DNA of 64,000 bases from Symbiodinium microadriaticum (lineage: Eukaryota; Sar; Dinophyceae; Suessiales; Symbiodiniaceae): positions 150,473-214,472 of the forward strand of contig LSRX01000857.1 in assembly GCA_001939145.1 (NCBI GenBank), in the 5' to 3' direction. The notes under the pieces are model-generated. The model saw only the letters and a list, made by a program, of their open reading frames with translations. It was not told the DNA's origin and did no database searches. A program made the position numbers and the translations under genes. Positions 1-9,578 of the stretch are shown here, one piece after another; within the stretch, counting starts at the first letter, position 1; the number at the start of each line of letters is the position of its first letter.

Positions 1-286
1 GGTTCAGGATTTAGGGGTCTAACGTTGGGCTTTTGCGGTTCAGTGATAGACTGAAAGGCCTTGAGGCGCGGAGTGGCCTAAGTGGTTGCTCATGCAACTC
101 CTCAGCTTTCCTTCATATGCTTTAGCTATAGTGTATCTCATATCCCCCAGGCCTTATTGAAATTATCAAAGCCCCCCACAAAAAAAAATCCCAAAAAAAA
201 GCATATCTATTTATAGAAAATATTTAAATTCAGAATGGCCCCCGCATCATGCGTCGACTCTTAGCTGGTGCTTGTAAAGAGGCACT
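1..286. other. no gene seen; AT-rich flank
   Basis: No reading frame or RNA motif could be supported here. The segment has a run of A residues near 178-200 and a phrase near 128-175 (CCCCAGGCC...ATTATCAAAGCCCC) that resembles one end of the family D inverted-repeat elements seen elsewhere in the window. Confidence 0.4.
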
Positions 287-352
287 TAAGTAGTTCCTTT
301 TTGGGATTTCCCTATAGGATTCTAAATATAGACCATAAAAAGGAACTACTTA
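287..352. repeat. short inverted-repeat element, about 65 bp
   Basis: The left arm TAAGTAGTTCCTTTTT is matched by the reverse complement of the right arm AAAAAGGAACTACTTA, with about 34 bases between. This is a small foldback or a non-autonomous element. No coding capacity is present. Confidence 0.6.
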
Positions 353-359
353 GGGGCCT

Positions 360-432
360 ATGGGCAATGAGGCACTCAAGGCGCTTCTTCCGCGCAGCAG
401 CCTCCACAACGCGCCGTTGTGGAAGGAGCTAA
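360..432 (+). CDS. exon-like island, unknown protein
   Basis: Starting at an ATG directly after a foldback, the frame reads MGNEALKALLPRSSLHNAPL and continues WKEL. Third codon positions are G or C in about 19 of 24 codons, well above what the surrounding repeat DNA gives. The island ends in telomere-like TTTAGGG DNA. I do not recognise the protein. It could be a first exon, or a chance open frame, since islands of this size are often open by chance. Confidence 0.25.
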
Positions 433-1063
433 GTCATCCCATTTTGGGCTTCGGGTTTAGGGTTTAGGGTTTAGGATGTGGGTTTCGACACCCTAAACCG
501 AAAGTTTTTTGGGTGCAGAGGCTAACCGTACCAATTAACCTCCCGTGCGAAGGATTTTGGGTCGCTGATGTTGCCATACTCTGACCAAAGCTTTGCTTGG
601 TTGGTGTATCTTAGGGTTGAGCCATGGAAGATCCTGACCACAAAAGCACTCTTCCCCTAAACCCTAAAACCCCTAAACCCCTACACCCTAAACCTTTAAA
701 GCCCTCTTCCCCTAAACCCCTTGTCCCCACACCCTCCACCCGACCTCCAAGCAGTCCTACTATACGGGGGCCCGAAGAACCCGAACTTTATGGAATCCTT
801 TACGGGGCTTAGACCTCCTTTGCGAAGGTCCTTTTTTGAAGCGATCTGGAAGGCTCACTGGCAAGGAAGGTTACTACAGTGAAAACCCAGTTTAAGAACC
901 CCGTTCGGCGAGACTAGCGTACCCTAAGGCTCTTAATTTCCATTCCTTCTGATTTTGGCCGGCTAGGCAGCTAGGGTCGGCTAAGGTTCTTGACCAGGTT
1001 CTTACCAAGAGCGCGATGAGTGTACGAGGAAGCCAATACTATTAGCAACTGTTCAGGCTTCTA
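433..1063. other. telomere-like repeats with weak islands
   Basis: Degenerate TTTAGGG near 445-480 and CCCTAAA near 650-720 flank short unique islands. The open stretches near 518-580 and 988-1040 follow AG dinucleotides but have no motif or strong codon bias. No gene is called. Confidence 0.35.
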
Positions 1064-1166
1064 TACTGTTGATGATAGAAATCCTGCATGACCTTGAGGA
1101 CCCTAAACCATGGGAATTATGGTATTCCTTATTATGGGTCATGCAGGATTTATATCATCAACCGTA
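1064..1166. mobile_element. short TIR element, family B copy 1
   Basis: The two ends are inverted repeats built on TGATGATA and ATCCTGCATGACC. The left arm is near 1064-1093 and the right arm near 1137-1166. The interior holds CCTTGAGGACCCTAAACC, which includes one telomere-like heptamer. Other copies lie near 31434 and 35353. There is no coding capacity, as expected of a non-autonomous MITE-like element. Confidence 0.75.
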
Positions 1167-1455
1167 TCACCCCCTATACCGAAGATCTGATCCTTGAAGT
1201 GAGGCCTTAGTCTAGCACGGCATCCTTACAATTCAGGCGCGCGCCGCCGACAGATTTCCACACGTGCGTAGACGGCGCTGGAACCCTAAACCGTAACATT
1301 TTTGCTACTCCAAACGTGCAAGCCTTCAAGTTGTTTTCACCTATGCACTTACCAAGCCTTCCAACCTTAACCCTTGCAAAGTGGTATGTAAGAAAGCCTG
1401 GTATAAAGCCCTGTAGCCACCCGATTCCACAAGCAAAGACCTACAACCCGGAACG

Positions 1456-1560
1456 GGGCAGTTCTCTAAGTTGGGGTCCCGTCTAGTGTCCTTTTTAATT
1501 AGGGTGCCGCCTCCTGTTGGGGTACTTAAAAACAGTAAAGGGAACCTAATTAAACGAACC
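1456..1560. mobile_element. decayed family C-like inverted-repeat element
   Basis: The left end GGGGCAGTTCTCTAAGTTGG resembles the family C terminus GGGTAGTTCTCTAAA. The interior keeps the AGGGTGCCG phrase common to other copies. The right end is badly diverged, so the boundary is approximate. Confidence 0.35.
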
Positions 1561-1679
1561 ACCTTAAACTCTGAAGAAGCGCCATCTCTTGGCCTCCTAG
1601 GGGTCTTGCTTCTGCTTCGGAGTAGAAGCCGGAGCAGGAGCCAGAAGCAGCAAAAAAGAAGGAAATAAACCCTAAGACC

Positions 1680-2090
1680 CCTGCAACCTCAACCCTAAAG
1701 CCTTAACCCGAAAACTCCCGAGTCCCAAACCCTAAAAGTGGTATGCCCCAAACCCCAAAACACTTAAGCCCTAAAAGCCTCAATCTCCTAAGCCGGAAAA
1801 CCCCTAAAACCCCCCAAGGACCCTATACCTCAAACCCCTAAACCCTAAACCCTAAACCCCCCAAGGACCCTATACCTCAAACCCCTCAGCCAAAGCCCAG
1901 TCTTCCGCAGGACCAAAGCTTCTCCAATAGCACACGGGAAGCCAAGGAGGGCCTTGTAAGGTGTACCTGAACCCTTAGGGTTCATAGGGCTTATAGGGTT
2001 TATAGGGTTTATAGGGTTTAGGGCTTAGGGCTTAGGGCTTAGGGTTTAGGGCTTAGGGCTTAGGGTTTAGGGTTTACGGTTAGGGTTTAG
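1680..2090. repeat. interspersed telomere-like heptamers, both orientations
   Basis: CCCTAAA-type units dominate 1680-1880 and TTTAGGG or variant GCTTAGG units dominate 1985-2080. Between them lies a unique 50-base island (1911-1960) bounded by CCGCAG on the left and AG/GTGTAC on the right, which could be a small exon (reading DQSFSNSTREAKEGLV). Confidence 0.8.
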
Positions 2091-2103
2091 GCTTTCGGGA
2101 AGC

Positions 2104-2190
2104 CTTAAGAACCTCCCTGTTTTGGGGTTCCTGAGTATGATTTCCTTACAGAAGTCCTTAATTCGAAAGGTAGGTTCTTTAGGGGTCTAG
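2104..2190. mobile_element. short TIR element, family E copy
   Basis: The left end AAGAACCTCCCTGTTTTGGG pairs with the right end GAAAGGTAGGTTCTTTAGGG. The core GGTTCC..TATGATTTCCTTA..AAGTCCTTA is shared with the copy at 33941-34026. Confidence 0.6.
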
Positions 2191-2658
2191 AATAGTAGGG
2201 TTCAGGGTTGGGGTTGCAGGGCCTCCTCTACGGAGGGTTCCCTGTTTTAGGGGGTCTCCTTCAAGGGTGGTAGTTAGGTTTTTGAGTTTAGCGGCTTTTG
2301 GGGCTCAAGGCTTTTTTTGGGGTTTAGGGCCTAGGGTCTCTCCGTTTTAAGGGGTACTGTAAGGGTCGGCACGAGACACTATAAGGGATGCTTGAAGGGT
2401 TTTCTCGGAAGGGTTTCTCTAGAAGGGTTCCTTTATAGCTTCCTTACGTGTTCCTTCAAGGGTTTGTTCAGGGTTTTAGGGTTTCCTTTATAACTGGTCA
2501 GTTTGGATACAAAGTGCAAGGTATATCAGAAGGGAGACTATAAGGAGTACTACAAGGAGTGCTGTAAGGATTCTATAAGGGTTCTGAAATGTTACGTGCT
2601 CTGCGTGTGTTGGGGGCTTTGGGATTAGAGTTTCGGGGCTTTGGGCTCGGGGCTGTAG

Positions 2659-2712
2659 AAGACATCTATCCGCAAAGTCTTAAGGACAACCCTGAACCAC
2701 CGTCTTCCGAAG
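2659..2712 (+). CDS. exon-like island, unknown protein
   Basis: A 54-base open island sits between GGCTGTAG and AG/GTACAGAG and reads KTSIRKVLRTTLNHRLPK in phase 0. Third-position G or C is only about 11 of 18. A second island at about 2748-2798 reads SKAEMVKFGSLL before a GTAGGC donor. The splice sites are good, but the frame is short enough to be open by chance. Confidence 0.2.
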
Positions 2713-3005
2713 GTACAGAGACTGGGGCCTCTGGGGTTTTCGGCTTCGGGGTCCAAAGCTGAAATGGTGAAATTCGGGAGCCTTCTGCGGTAGGCTGCAG
2801 TCGTTAAGGGCTGTGGTGCTTTGGCTTCGAGAGGTCTTGAGAAGGGTGTTATTGGGATTTTCGGCGTTGCTTGAAGGATCAGCGTTGACGGTAGTCCTGA
2901 ACCTGTAGACGCCAAAGCTAAGCCCGAAGAGAGCCAACAAACAAAGCCGACAAAGCCTCGTGGGTGTAAAAACATCGGGGTGCCCGTCAAACCCCCCCGA
3001 AGTAG

Positions 3006-3088
3006 AAACTTTGAAGAAGGAGAAGCTCAACCGGGACCCCAGCAACTTGCAGCTCGTCTTTGAGCTTGCCAACTCCTATGCCAAGGAG
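3006..3088 (+). CDS. TPR-like exon
   Basis: After a TAG acceptor at 3003-3005 the frame reads TLKKEKLNRDPSNLQLVFEL and then ANSYAKEG at the exon edge. The pattern D-P-x-N-L-x-L-x3-LA-x2-Y-x-K-x-G is the classic consensus of a tetratricopeptide repeat (two antiparallel helices, protein-protein interaction). Third codon positions from the leucine onward are G or C in about 23 of 26. Only one repeat is visible and I could not find the neighbouring exons securely. The donor side is not a plain GT, so a non-canonical splice site would be needed. The parent gene and its function are unknown. Confidence 0.4.
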
Positions 3089-3385
3089 GGTTCAGAGTGC
3101 AGGTTTAGGCTTTGCAGGGTCTAAGGTTCATAGCGTTTAGAGCTTCTAGAGTTTAGGGTTGGAGGGCCCACAGGGTTTGACATTTCTGTTTAAAGAGTTC
3201 GGGGTTTCTAGAGTTCAGGGCTATTTGCTGGGAGTACCTGCGTAGCCGCCTTCTGCGTGGCGACAGCCGCGACAGCAGCAGCGCACCAGGCCCGCCTGTG
3301 CGAAGCATCCTTCCTCTCTCACACGCAGTTACAGCCACGCGGTACGGCACCAGCTCACGAGAAGCAGCGTCATGGGCCAAAGACT

Positions 3386-3793
3386 TCAGCCTTCTGCAAG
3401 CAGCTGCACTGCACCAGCCCTTGGGTGAATCCAAGAGGTTTCCACCCAGGGCGCGGCCTGAGCAACGCCACGAAGTCTGCCAGTTGTCGACCAGAAGGCG
3501 TGGGCCACCCTCTCGCCCTCGGCAGCAGTCTGCTCCGGGCCCTGCCCAAGCGCCCGGCTTTCTGCACCTCGAGCCAGAAGACAGCCCCCATCGGTCGCCA
3601 CGTAGTGCACCTGCACCTCGTCCGTCGCCAGCTGCTCCCAGTGCCCAGCCACTCTGCGGATCTCCCCATCGTAGGACGCCACATGCCAGCGAGGAGCAGG
3701 AGGCCCCAAAGGCAGCAAAAGACGCTGAAAGTCAGGTGGGTGCAGGTGAACCAGCGAAGCCACAGCTGCACCTCCACTGCCCGTCCTCGCCAT
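3386..3793 (-). pseudogene. possible RNase H-like fragment of the retroelement
   Basis: The minus-strand frame contains VQVHYVATDGGCLLARGAES. The wording Y-x-T-D-G-G/S-C resembles the first catalytic aspartate region of the RNase H domains that follow RT in LINE-type elements. Later acidic residues cannot be placed with confidence and the downstream part (to about 3160) is in another frame. Position behind the RT supports the call. The alternative is a C-terminal tail of unknown fold. Confidence 0.35.
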
Positions 3794-3865
3794 TCTTGGT
3801 CAGATGCCGAGCTCCAGCCATGACCCTCGCCTTGTAGCCCCGGGAGCCAATAGCGAAGCCAAGTC

Positions 3866-5230
3866 TCAGTCTCCAGTGAAGCGGCCCTCCTCCTTTGTCT
3901 TCGGCTCCGGCAGAAGCAACTTGCGGGCCCAAGCGAGACGAAGCTGTCTGCGGAGGCCTGCAGCGTTCACGGTACCATCCCGAAAACTGTCATGCATCGT
4001 GGTGAAGATGTCACCCGCTCCTCGCTGCAAGTGAAGCCTGCGATGCTCGCGCAAGATGACCGCCTCCACACACACACACACACACACACACACGTAGTCG
4101 GGAAGAAGGTCCAAGCCAACGACGCCCAGCCAAGACAGAGCCGAAGAACGTCCGCGAGGAATGCCACTGCCCCAAGCAGCATGCTCGATGGCACTATTAC
4201 AGCTCTGTATGTCCTTCTGATTCTTGTAGTGCCGAAGCCAGGGAGCCGCCCAACGAAAAAGAGGGACTAGAAGCCGCCGAAGCCGATCACAACGAAGACT
4301 TCTGGACTGCCCGCACAGTTGGATGCGCTTGCACCTCGCCTTGAGCTCCTTGCCGACAGCGCCAGTAAAGATCGGAACAGCCCGCATGGAGTTGTAAGTC
4401 ACGCCCAACAACTTAAAGGTCTGCTGCGGGATGCCCACCTCGTCAGCTGCAGCGAACAAAGCTTCTCTCACAGGCTGTGAGTTGCCAAAGCTTTCCAGCT
4501 TTTAAAGGGTGCGACTCAAAGCCCAAGGCCTTGTCTGCCTCCCTGCCAGCCACCATAGCCGCCTGTACAGCACTGGCCGCTCCACGGCGCTTGCGCACCC
4601 AAATGGCCCTGTCATCAAGAAAAACTGACAAAGTACAGCCTGTATCCGCTTTCTTCGCCGCCGTCAGCCACACCACCATCATGCTGTTGAGGCAAAGAGG
4701 GGAAACGGGGCAGCCCTGTAACAAAGCTGGCGCCTCACCACAGGCCGCATGGCGGCAGGCCCTCTCAACCATGAATGAGCCAGCGCTCGTTCTCAGGAGC
4801 CCCTAAACGTCGCATGCATTGCACCGCCAGCTTTGGGTCCGCGGAGTCAGAGCATTTCTTGACGTCTACTTTGCAGGCCGCCAGGGGACCACCACCACGA
4901 TGCACGAATTAAGAGCGTTGGGAAGAGCACCATGAACGCAATCAATTCCTCGTTGCGGCCTGCCACCATACAGCTCTGCAAGAAAAACTTCGTGCACCTA
5001 ACCGGTGAGTTGCCGAACCAGGTGGCGCCCAGCCTCCAGGCCAACGCAACGATGGCAAGAGGGCGCAGTCCCCCATCCTCCTTGCAAGGGAATGAGGCAC
5101 ACACGTACCTGCACCCACGCTGCCGGCAACGGGGCCCCATCAAGCACAGCGTTCCAAACCGCTGCGAGGAGGTCGAAGAAAGCCTGCGCGTCAGGTCTGG
5201 CGTTGGCATAGGCATCAAAAATTGTACAAG
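3866..5230 (-). pseudogene. reverse transcriptase domain, frameshifted
   Basis: RT landmarks appear in the right order on the minus strand. WVQVRVCLIP then, in another frame, EDGGLRPLAIVALAWR gives the fingers (about 5150-5030). VDVKKCSD at 4846-4869 is palm motif A, with S where F is usual. LQGCPVSPL near 4695-4721 is motif B. FLDDR (aspartates at 4611-4616) is the catalytic motif C. FKLLGVTYNSM (about 4420) is the thumb side. At least three frame changes separate the blocks. The intact element would copy its RNA into DNA at the target site; this copy cannot. Confidence 0.8.
4067..4093. repeat. (CA)n microsatellite inside the RT remnant
   Basis: About 13 CA units lie within the thumb-side coding remnant. 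On the minus strand they translate as alternating valine and cysteine in an otherwise open frame. Confidence 0.95.
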
Positions 5231-5419
5231 CATCTAAAAAATGATAAGCATCTAAAAAGTTTGATAAACACCTCAAAAAAATCCTAAACCCTCCATGCAA
5301 TTTTTCGTGATGCCCATCATTTATTGTTGATGGCTACCGTCTAAACCCTAAACCCTCTCATCATTTTTTGATGGCTACCGTGGTAAAAAAAATTGTTGAT
5401 GCTTAGCATTTTTTTGATG
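5231..5419. mobile_element. small TIR element inserted in the retroelement, carrying CCCTAAA
   Basis: The left end CATCTAAAAAATGATAAGC (5231) and the reverse complement of the right end (5398-5419) match at all but two of 22 positions. The interior holds GATGGCTACCGT twice and three telomere-like heptamers. It interrupts retroelement coding sequence that resumes on both sides, so it is a later insertion. No coding capacity. Confidence 0.7.
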
Positions 5420-5735
5420 TGTCACCCGGAGTTGGTGCCAGCGCTTCGTCCACTCCACAGTGGCGTGCTCTGCTCTGGCCTGCCAGTCCGGGTCCACGCC
5501 GAAGTCATCGAAGTTGCATTGAGTCTCCACCACGGACAACTTGATCCAGCGGGAGAGCCTGGGGACGTCCGTGTTGATAGCCTCACGCCACTCTTCCAGT
5601 CGCCTTGTTGGCTCGCCGCGCTTCTGCCTCCGCCGCGTTCTGCAAGTAGAGGAGCAAAGCTTCGCCGTGAAACACCCTCTGCAAGGCTGCTGGGTCTTGG
5701 ACTCTTGGACCAGGAGGTTCAGATGAAGCTATGCT
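5420..5735 (-). pseudogene. N-terminal linker part of the retroelement
   Basis: The minus strand reads DPAALQRVFHGEALLLYLQN, then after a frame change RRLEEWREAINTDVPRLSRW and VETQCNFDDFGVDPDWQARA. The charged, W-rich wording is like the region between endonuclease and RT in LINE-type elements. One frameshift near 5580 disables it. This extends the retroelement beyond what the RT alone would suggest. Confidence 0.5.
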
Positions 5736-6704
5736 TACTGAAGGCATTTCCACTATCCACTAGAATGCACTCATTTTCAAGGGCAAGAAGACCTGACAAA
5801 GGCAGTGCAAGTCTTGGGGTGCAAAGACTTAGGGTCAGGGCTAAGCTTTGGCTTTCCCGAGAAGGTCTTAAGCCCCAACCCCAACCTTGTTATAAAGCCC
5901 TCACGCGCCTCTGTTTACCAAAATCCAACCCAGAAAACGTAGCAGAGCCGCATGAACCCGTAACCCCTCTAGCTCCCCCATAACCTGTAGCCCAGAACCC
6001 AGGACCTAAGACTTCGAAAACCTTTGTTGAGCTGGCTCCCCCGGAAGCCCTCCACTCCCTGGACCCTGGACCCCTAAACCCCACGCTCCTAAACCCTAAC
6101 CCCTAAACCCCTTACTCCTCTCCCTACACTAAACCCTAAACCCCTAAACCCCTTACTCCTCTCCCTAAACCCCAAAAAACTCTCCGAAAGCCCGAAAGGA
6201 TCTCCAGTGGAAGCAATGCTTCAACGCCCCAGGGCTCAGCTTTCTGACATGCTCTTTCGTGACGGATTTCGGTAAGTCTTTCATAGGGACGGGTCTTTAG
6301 TGTTCTTGGGAATGTTTTCTTTGAGTCTTAGTGTTATCAAACTCCAGGGGGATGGTCTAAATTTAGCATTTTATTTTGGTTCTGAGGACGCTTAAGGTAC
6401 CGGGTTTAGGATCTAGCAGCTAAGATTCAGGGAGGGTTTAAGGTCGAGGGGCGGAGGCTTCCTGGGGGGTCGAGAGATGATGGGTGCTCAGGCCCCATGT
6501 GGCCGAGGGGTCATGGCAAGATTTGTAGAAGTCGGAAGAATTGGTAATAGTATCCGATAAGAATCCCGATATGAATAATTAATTACCCTGTTATAATATA
6601 CCCCAAAGCCCTATATCCCAATTCAGTTGCTAAGGCCCCTATTGTAACCTTCGCCCTAAACCTGAATCCGTATCTTCCGCATCTCCTGGAACCCCTTGGG
6701 TGTG
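5736..6704. other. repeat-rich stretch, one exon-like island
   Basis: CCCTAAA-type heptamers fill 6075-6175. A 64-base island at 6208-6271 lies between CTCCAG and a perfect GTAAGT donor and is open in two frames (WKQCFNAPGLSFLTC or EAMLQRPRAQLSDMLFRDGF). The remainder shows nothing that I can call. Confidence 0.35.
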
Positions 6705-6806
6705 GTTCTAGATTGGGGTGCATTTTGGGTCCTTGTTATAAGGGTGCCGTAATTTCTTGGGACCTACACGACCCAAAAAGGGATCGGCATTTAGAGAGCT
6801 ACCCAG
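6705..6806. mobile_element. family C-like inverted-repeat element
   Basis: The right end ATTTAGAGAGCTACCC and internal TTGTTATAAGGGTGCCGTA match family C copies elsewhere. The left end is diverged. Confidence 0.45.
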
Positions 6807-8040
6807 AACACCCATATGCCCTGAAGGTCACATGGGCTTTTGAGGGCCGAGCCCCTTCACGAGATGTCTTGCAGGTTCATGTGTAGTCAAGCGTAGTCAA
6901 AAAGCTTGGCACTGTTTCATTCGGCACAATGGGCTCAACCTTAATACCATGAAAACCCTGGAACTCAAACCTAAGAACCTAAAGCCTAAACCCTAAACCT
7001 CGACCCTGAAGACCCCAGATCCTAACCCTTAAACCCAAAGCCCTAACGTTTATTGCCCGAGATGGAGACCTTACTCAGTACCCAGTTGTACTCGTGCAAT
7101 CCCATTGACTGTAGTCGTTATGAGCATCGTCGGCATCACCACAACCAAGACAACCTCATCTAGCTGTGAGTTTTACCGGGCTCGTGGTGGGAAATCCCTC
7201 TGTGGGATTCCCAGTAGTCTTTGGAGTCCAGTGAGAGGCAAATCTCCTCCAACCCCCGGTACTGCAGAACAACCAGTGAGAGTAACGGTTCATGATTTCG
7301 GGGGTTGGGTTTAGGGTTGCATGAAACCCTGAAACCAAACACCACAGAGGTGGCCTGCCGCGGTCGCAATCGACTGGCTGAGATGCAGGACCGTGTTCCA
7401 GCTGTTTCGAGGTTTGCGGGTTGTACTGGTTCAGAGTCCGCGAGCTGTCTGGTTGAACACAGTGTCAAAGTCGCACGTGCTTGGGTGCATCTAGACATGG
7501 GGTTAGTTCTGAATGACGGTCCCTGCCCACTTAGTTGACATGGTACCCTCGCGACTTCAAGGGCAAAGCTCAAAGCAGCCTTACATGGCCGGCTACAGAG
7601 CTTTGGCTTAGCTGCTTAGACCGCCGGAACAGCCTGCGATAGTGGTGGTGTTGTCTGTGCTGGCGGCGGTGGTCGTTAATCCTAGCGCGTTGATTCCGAA
7701 TGCTCGAATTTGCATACCGGCTGTTGTTGTGATCCTTGGCGTCTTTGCCACCGGCAGCAATGTATAAAATGTGGGCTCCGTCCCAGGACGAACGATCCAG
7801 ATTGCTTTTTGCGCTGGGCCCCCAGCAGAGTCTGTCATCGTCAGGTTGTCACGATCACGTGGTTGCAACTAAGCTTTTCCTTTCTGGGGAAATGTTTGTG
7901 ACTTCGCGTACAAAGGTTCACCAACTCCAGTAGAAATTGAACACGCGAAGGCACGGGTCACTTTACCGTCATTCGGCTAGTAGTGTGCCGTAGCAGCAGT
8001 AGTAGTCGTCGTCGTCGCCGTAACAGTAGTGGTAGCAGTT
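6807..8040. other. no gene supported
   Basis: A short CCCTAAA patch sits near 6975-7045. The unique parts (7050-7300, 7340-7560, 7620-7930) have overlapping open frames on both strands of similar length and no motif, so none is chosen. Confidence 0.4.
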
Positions 8041-8045
8041 GTATA

Positions 8046-8118
8046 GTTGGTGGTGGTGGTGGTGGTGGTGGTGGTGGTGGTGGTGGTGGTGGTGGTGGTT
8101 GGTGGTGGTGGTGGTGGT
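8046..8118. repeat. (GGT)n microsatellite, left of gap
   Basis: An almost uninterrupted GGT/TGG tract, giving poly-Gly, poly-Val or poly-Trp in the three frames. These long frames are artefacts of the repeat. Confidence 0.97.
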
Positions 8119-8168
8119 NNNNNNNNNNNNNNNNNNNNNNNNNNNNNNNNNNNNNNNNNNNNNNNNNN
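8119..8168. other. assembly gap, 50 N
   Basis: Unresolved bases flanked on both sides by the same GGT repeat. The true repeat length is unknown. Confidence 1.
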
Positions 8169-8385
8169 GTGGTGGTTGTTGGTGGTGGTGGTGGTGGAGG
8201 AGGTGGTGGTGGTGGTGGTGGTCGTCGTGGTGGTCGTCGTGGTGGTCGTCGTGGTCGTCGTGGTGGTCGTCGTGGTCGTCGTGGTCGCGGTCGTCGTGGT
8301 GGTGGTGATGTGCTCCTGCTCCTTCCTGCTCCTGTTGGTAATGCCGGTGATGCTGCTGCTGTTGGTACTGGGTTTGGCGTTGTGT

Positions 8386-8419
<34 letters not shown>

Positions 8420-8420
8420 G
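8169..8420. repeat. compound triplet repeats GGT, CGT/GGT, then CTG
   Basis: The order is GGT (8169-8222), a mosaic of CGT and GGT (8223-8306), then a pure CTG run (about 8387-8419). The CTG run is a separate microsatellite. Confidence 0.9.
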
Positions 8421-8754
8421 GCAAGCCCAAAAACCCCACACCCTAAAGCCCGTGGCGTCATGGGAAGCTCGTTTTTGGCCCACTTAGGACACTCTATGTG
8501 GAGGCGGCGACCCAGTGCAGTGAGCTGGGCCAGGCAAGCAGGTTAACTTGCGGTTTCTATCAGGCGTTCGATGAGGCTTAAAGGTCGTGTAGTGTTTTTT
8601 AGGTTGTTGTATGGGTTCTAATAGGTGGTTTGTACGGGTTGACAAAACTAGTGTATAGTACATCGTATATGAAACATGGTCGTGCTTGAACAAGCCGCTT
8701 GCTCCATTCTGAGAGTGAGAAACCGGAGCCGTGTCTGACTGTCACCCAAAACCC

Positions 8755-9545
8755 AAAAACCCTTAAACCCTAAACCCGAAACCCAAATCTTCAGCTGCCT
8801 AATTCGTCGGGGAGTGAGCACTGGCCCGCAGCCCTGGAACCCTAAACCCGACAGCCAGTCGTTAAACCCAAACCCGAAATTCCGAAGCCCGTTCTGCCTA
8901 AACCCTAAACCATCAACCCCTAAACCCCTAAACCCTATAAGCCCTAAACCCCTATCAAACCGTATAAAAGCCTAAAGCCTCAACCCCTAAACTGCCTACC
9001 TGGAAATCCTCCAAGGCTAAGGTGTTGGAGGATTTCCAGGTAGACAGTTTAGGGGTTGAGGGTTTAGGGTTTCTATCGGGTTCTATAGGGCTTTATAGGG
9101 TTTACAGAGCTTCGGGCTTACAGGGTTTAGGAGGTTTAGGGGCTGATGCTTCAGGGTTTAGGGTTTGGGCACAATGGGGTTCGGAGTTTCGGGTTTAGCT
9201 TGAACAGACGGTTTAGGGTTTGTTTTAAGATCAGAGTTCTATCGAATGAACCCTAACCCCTAAGCCCTAGAAGCCCCTAAACCCTAAACCCCTAAACCCC
9301 TAAACCCTAAACCCTAAACCCCTAAACCCCTAAACCCCTAAACCCCTAAACCCCTAAACCCTAACCCATGAGGGTTCTAAACGGGCCTCCTTGGAGGTTC
9401 CAGGGTTTTGGGTCGCAGCTCTTTCATCGATGCCTGCCTTGAACATTGAATCCTTTCCCAGCCCTTAGTTCGGTTTAGGGATTTTAGGGTTTTAGGGTTT
9501 AGGGTTTAGGGTTTTAGGGTTTAGGGTTTAGGGTTAAGGGCGTGA
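8755..9545. repeat. telomere-like repeats with orientation switches
   Basis: CCCTAAA-type units lie at 8755-8990 and 9240-9368, and TTTAGGG-type at 9050-9225 and 9475-9540. The densest run (9280-9368) is built of CCCCTAAA and CCCTAAA units in tandem. The block is internal, not a chromosome end, since unique DNA follows on both sides. Confidence 0.9.
8935..9105. repeat. large near-perfect foldback
   Basis: 8978-9014 and 9025-9061 are near-perfect inverted copies around a 10-base loop (9015-9024). The arm includes CTACCTGGAAATCCTCCAA, which is not telomere-like. The pairing continues more loosely outward to about 8935 and 9105 through telomere-like DNA. Confidence 0.85.
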
Positions 9546-9578
9546 AGGGCGTGAAGGGTTTCGCAAACAGCCACCTAG

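Larger units (their letters stand above)
3160..5735 (-). mobile_element. decayed non-LTR-type retroelement
   Basis: Read on the minus strand this stretch gives, in order: a charged linker (5735 to 5420), reverse transcriptase (5230 to 3870) and a possible RNase H region (3793 to 3386). Each block is protein-like, but the frame changes several times, so the copy is dead. No endonuclease domain or poly(A) tail is seen and both ends are diffuse. The order RT then RNase H, and the motif wording, fit LINE-like elements abundant in dinoflagellate genomes, which is family knowledge rather than a search result. A small CCCTAAA-bearing element is inserted at 5231-5419. Confidence 0.75.

Noticed and set aside
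64-100. GAGTGGCCTAAGTGGTT, resembling a tRNA-Leu/Ser A box
   Set aside because: No T-arm with GTTCGAATC follows within tRNA distance.
3257-3837. Two plus-strand frames of about 180 codons
   Set aside because: They are antisense shadows of the retroelement, whose RT motifs fix the minus strand as the coding one.
8039-8546. Long Gly, Val, Trp, His and Thr-rich frames on both strands
   Set aside because: Entirely produced by GGT/CGT/CTG microsatellites and the N gap.
9240-9368. True chromosome end
   Set aside because: Unique DNA and opposite-orientation repeats continue on both sides for tens of kilobases, and units are mixed CCCTAAA and CCCCTAAA.
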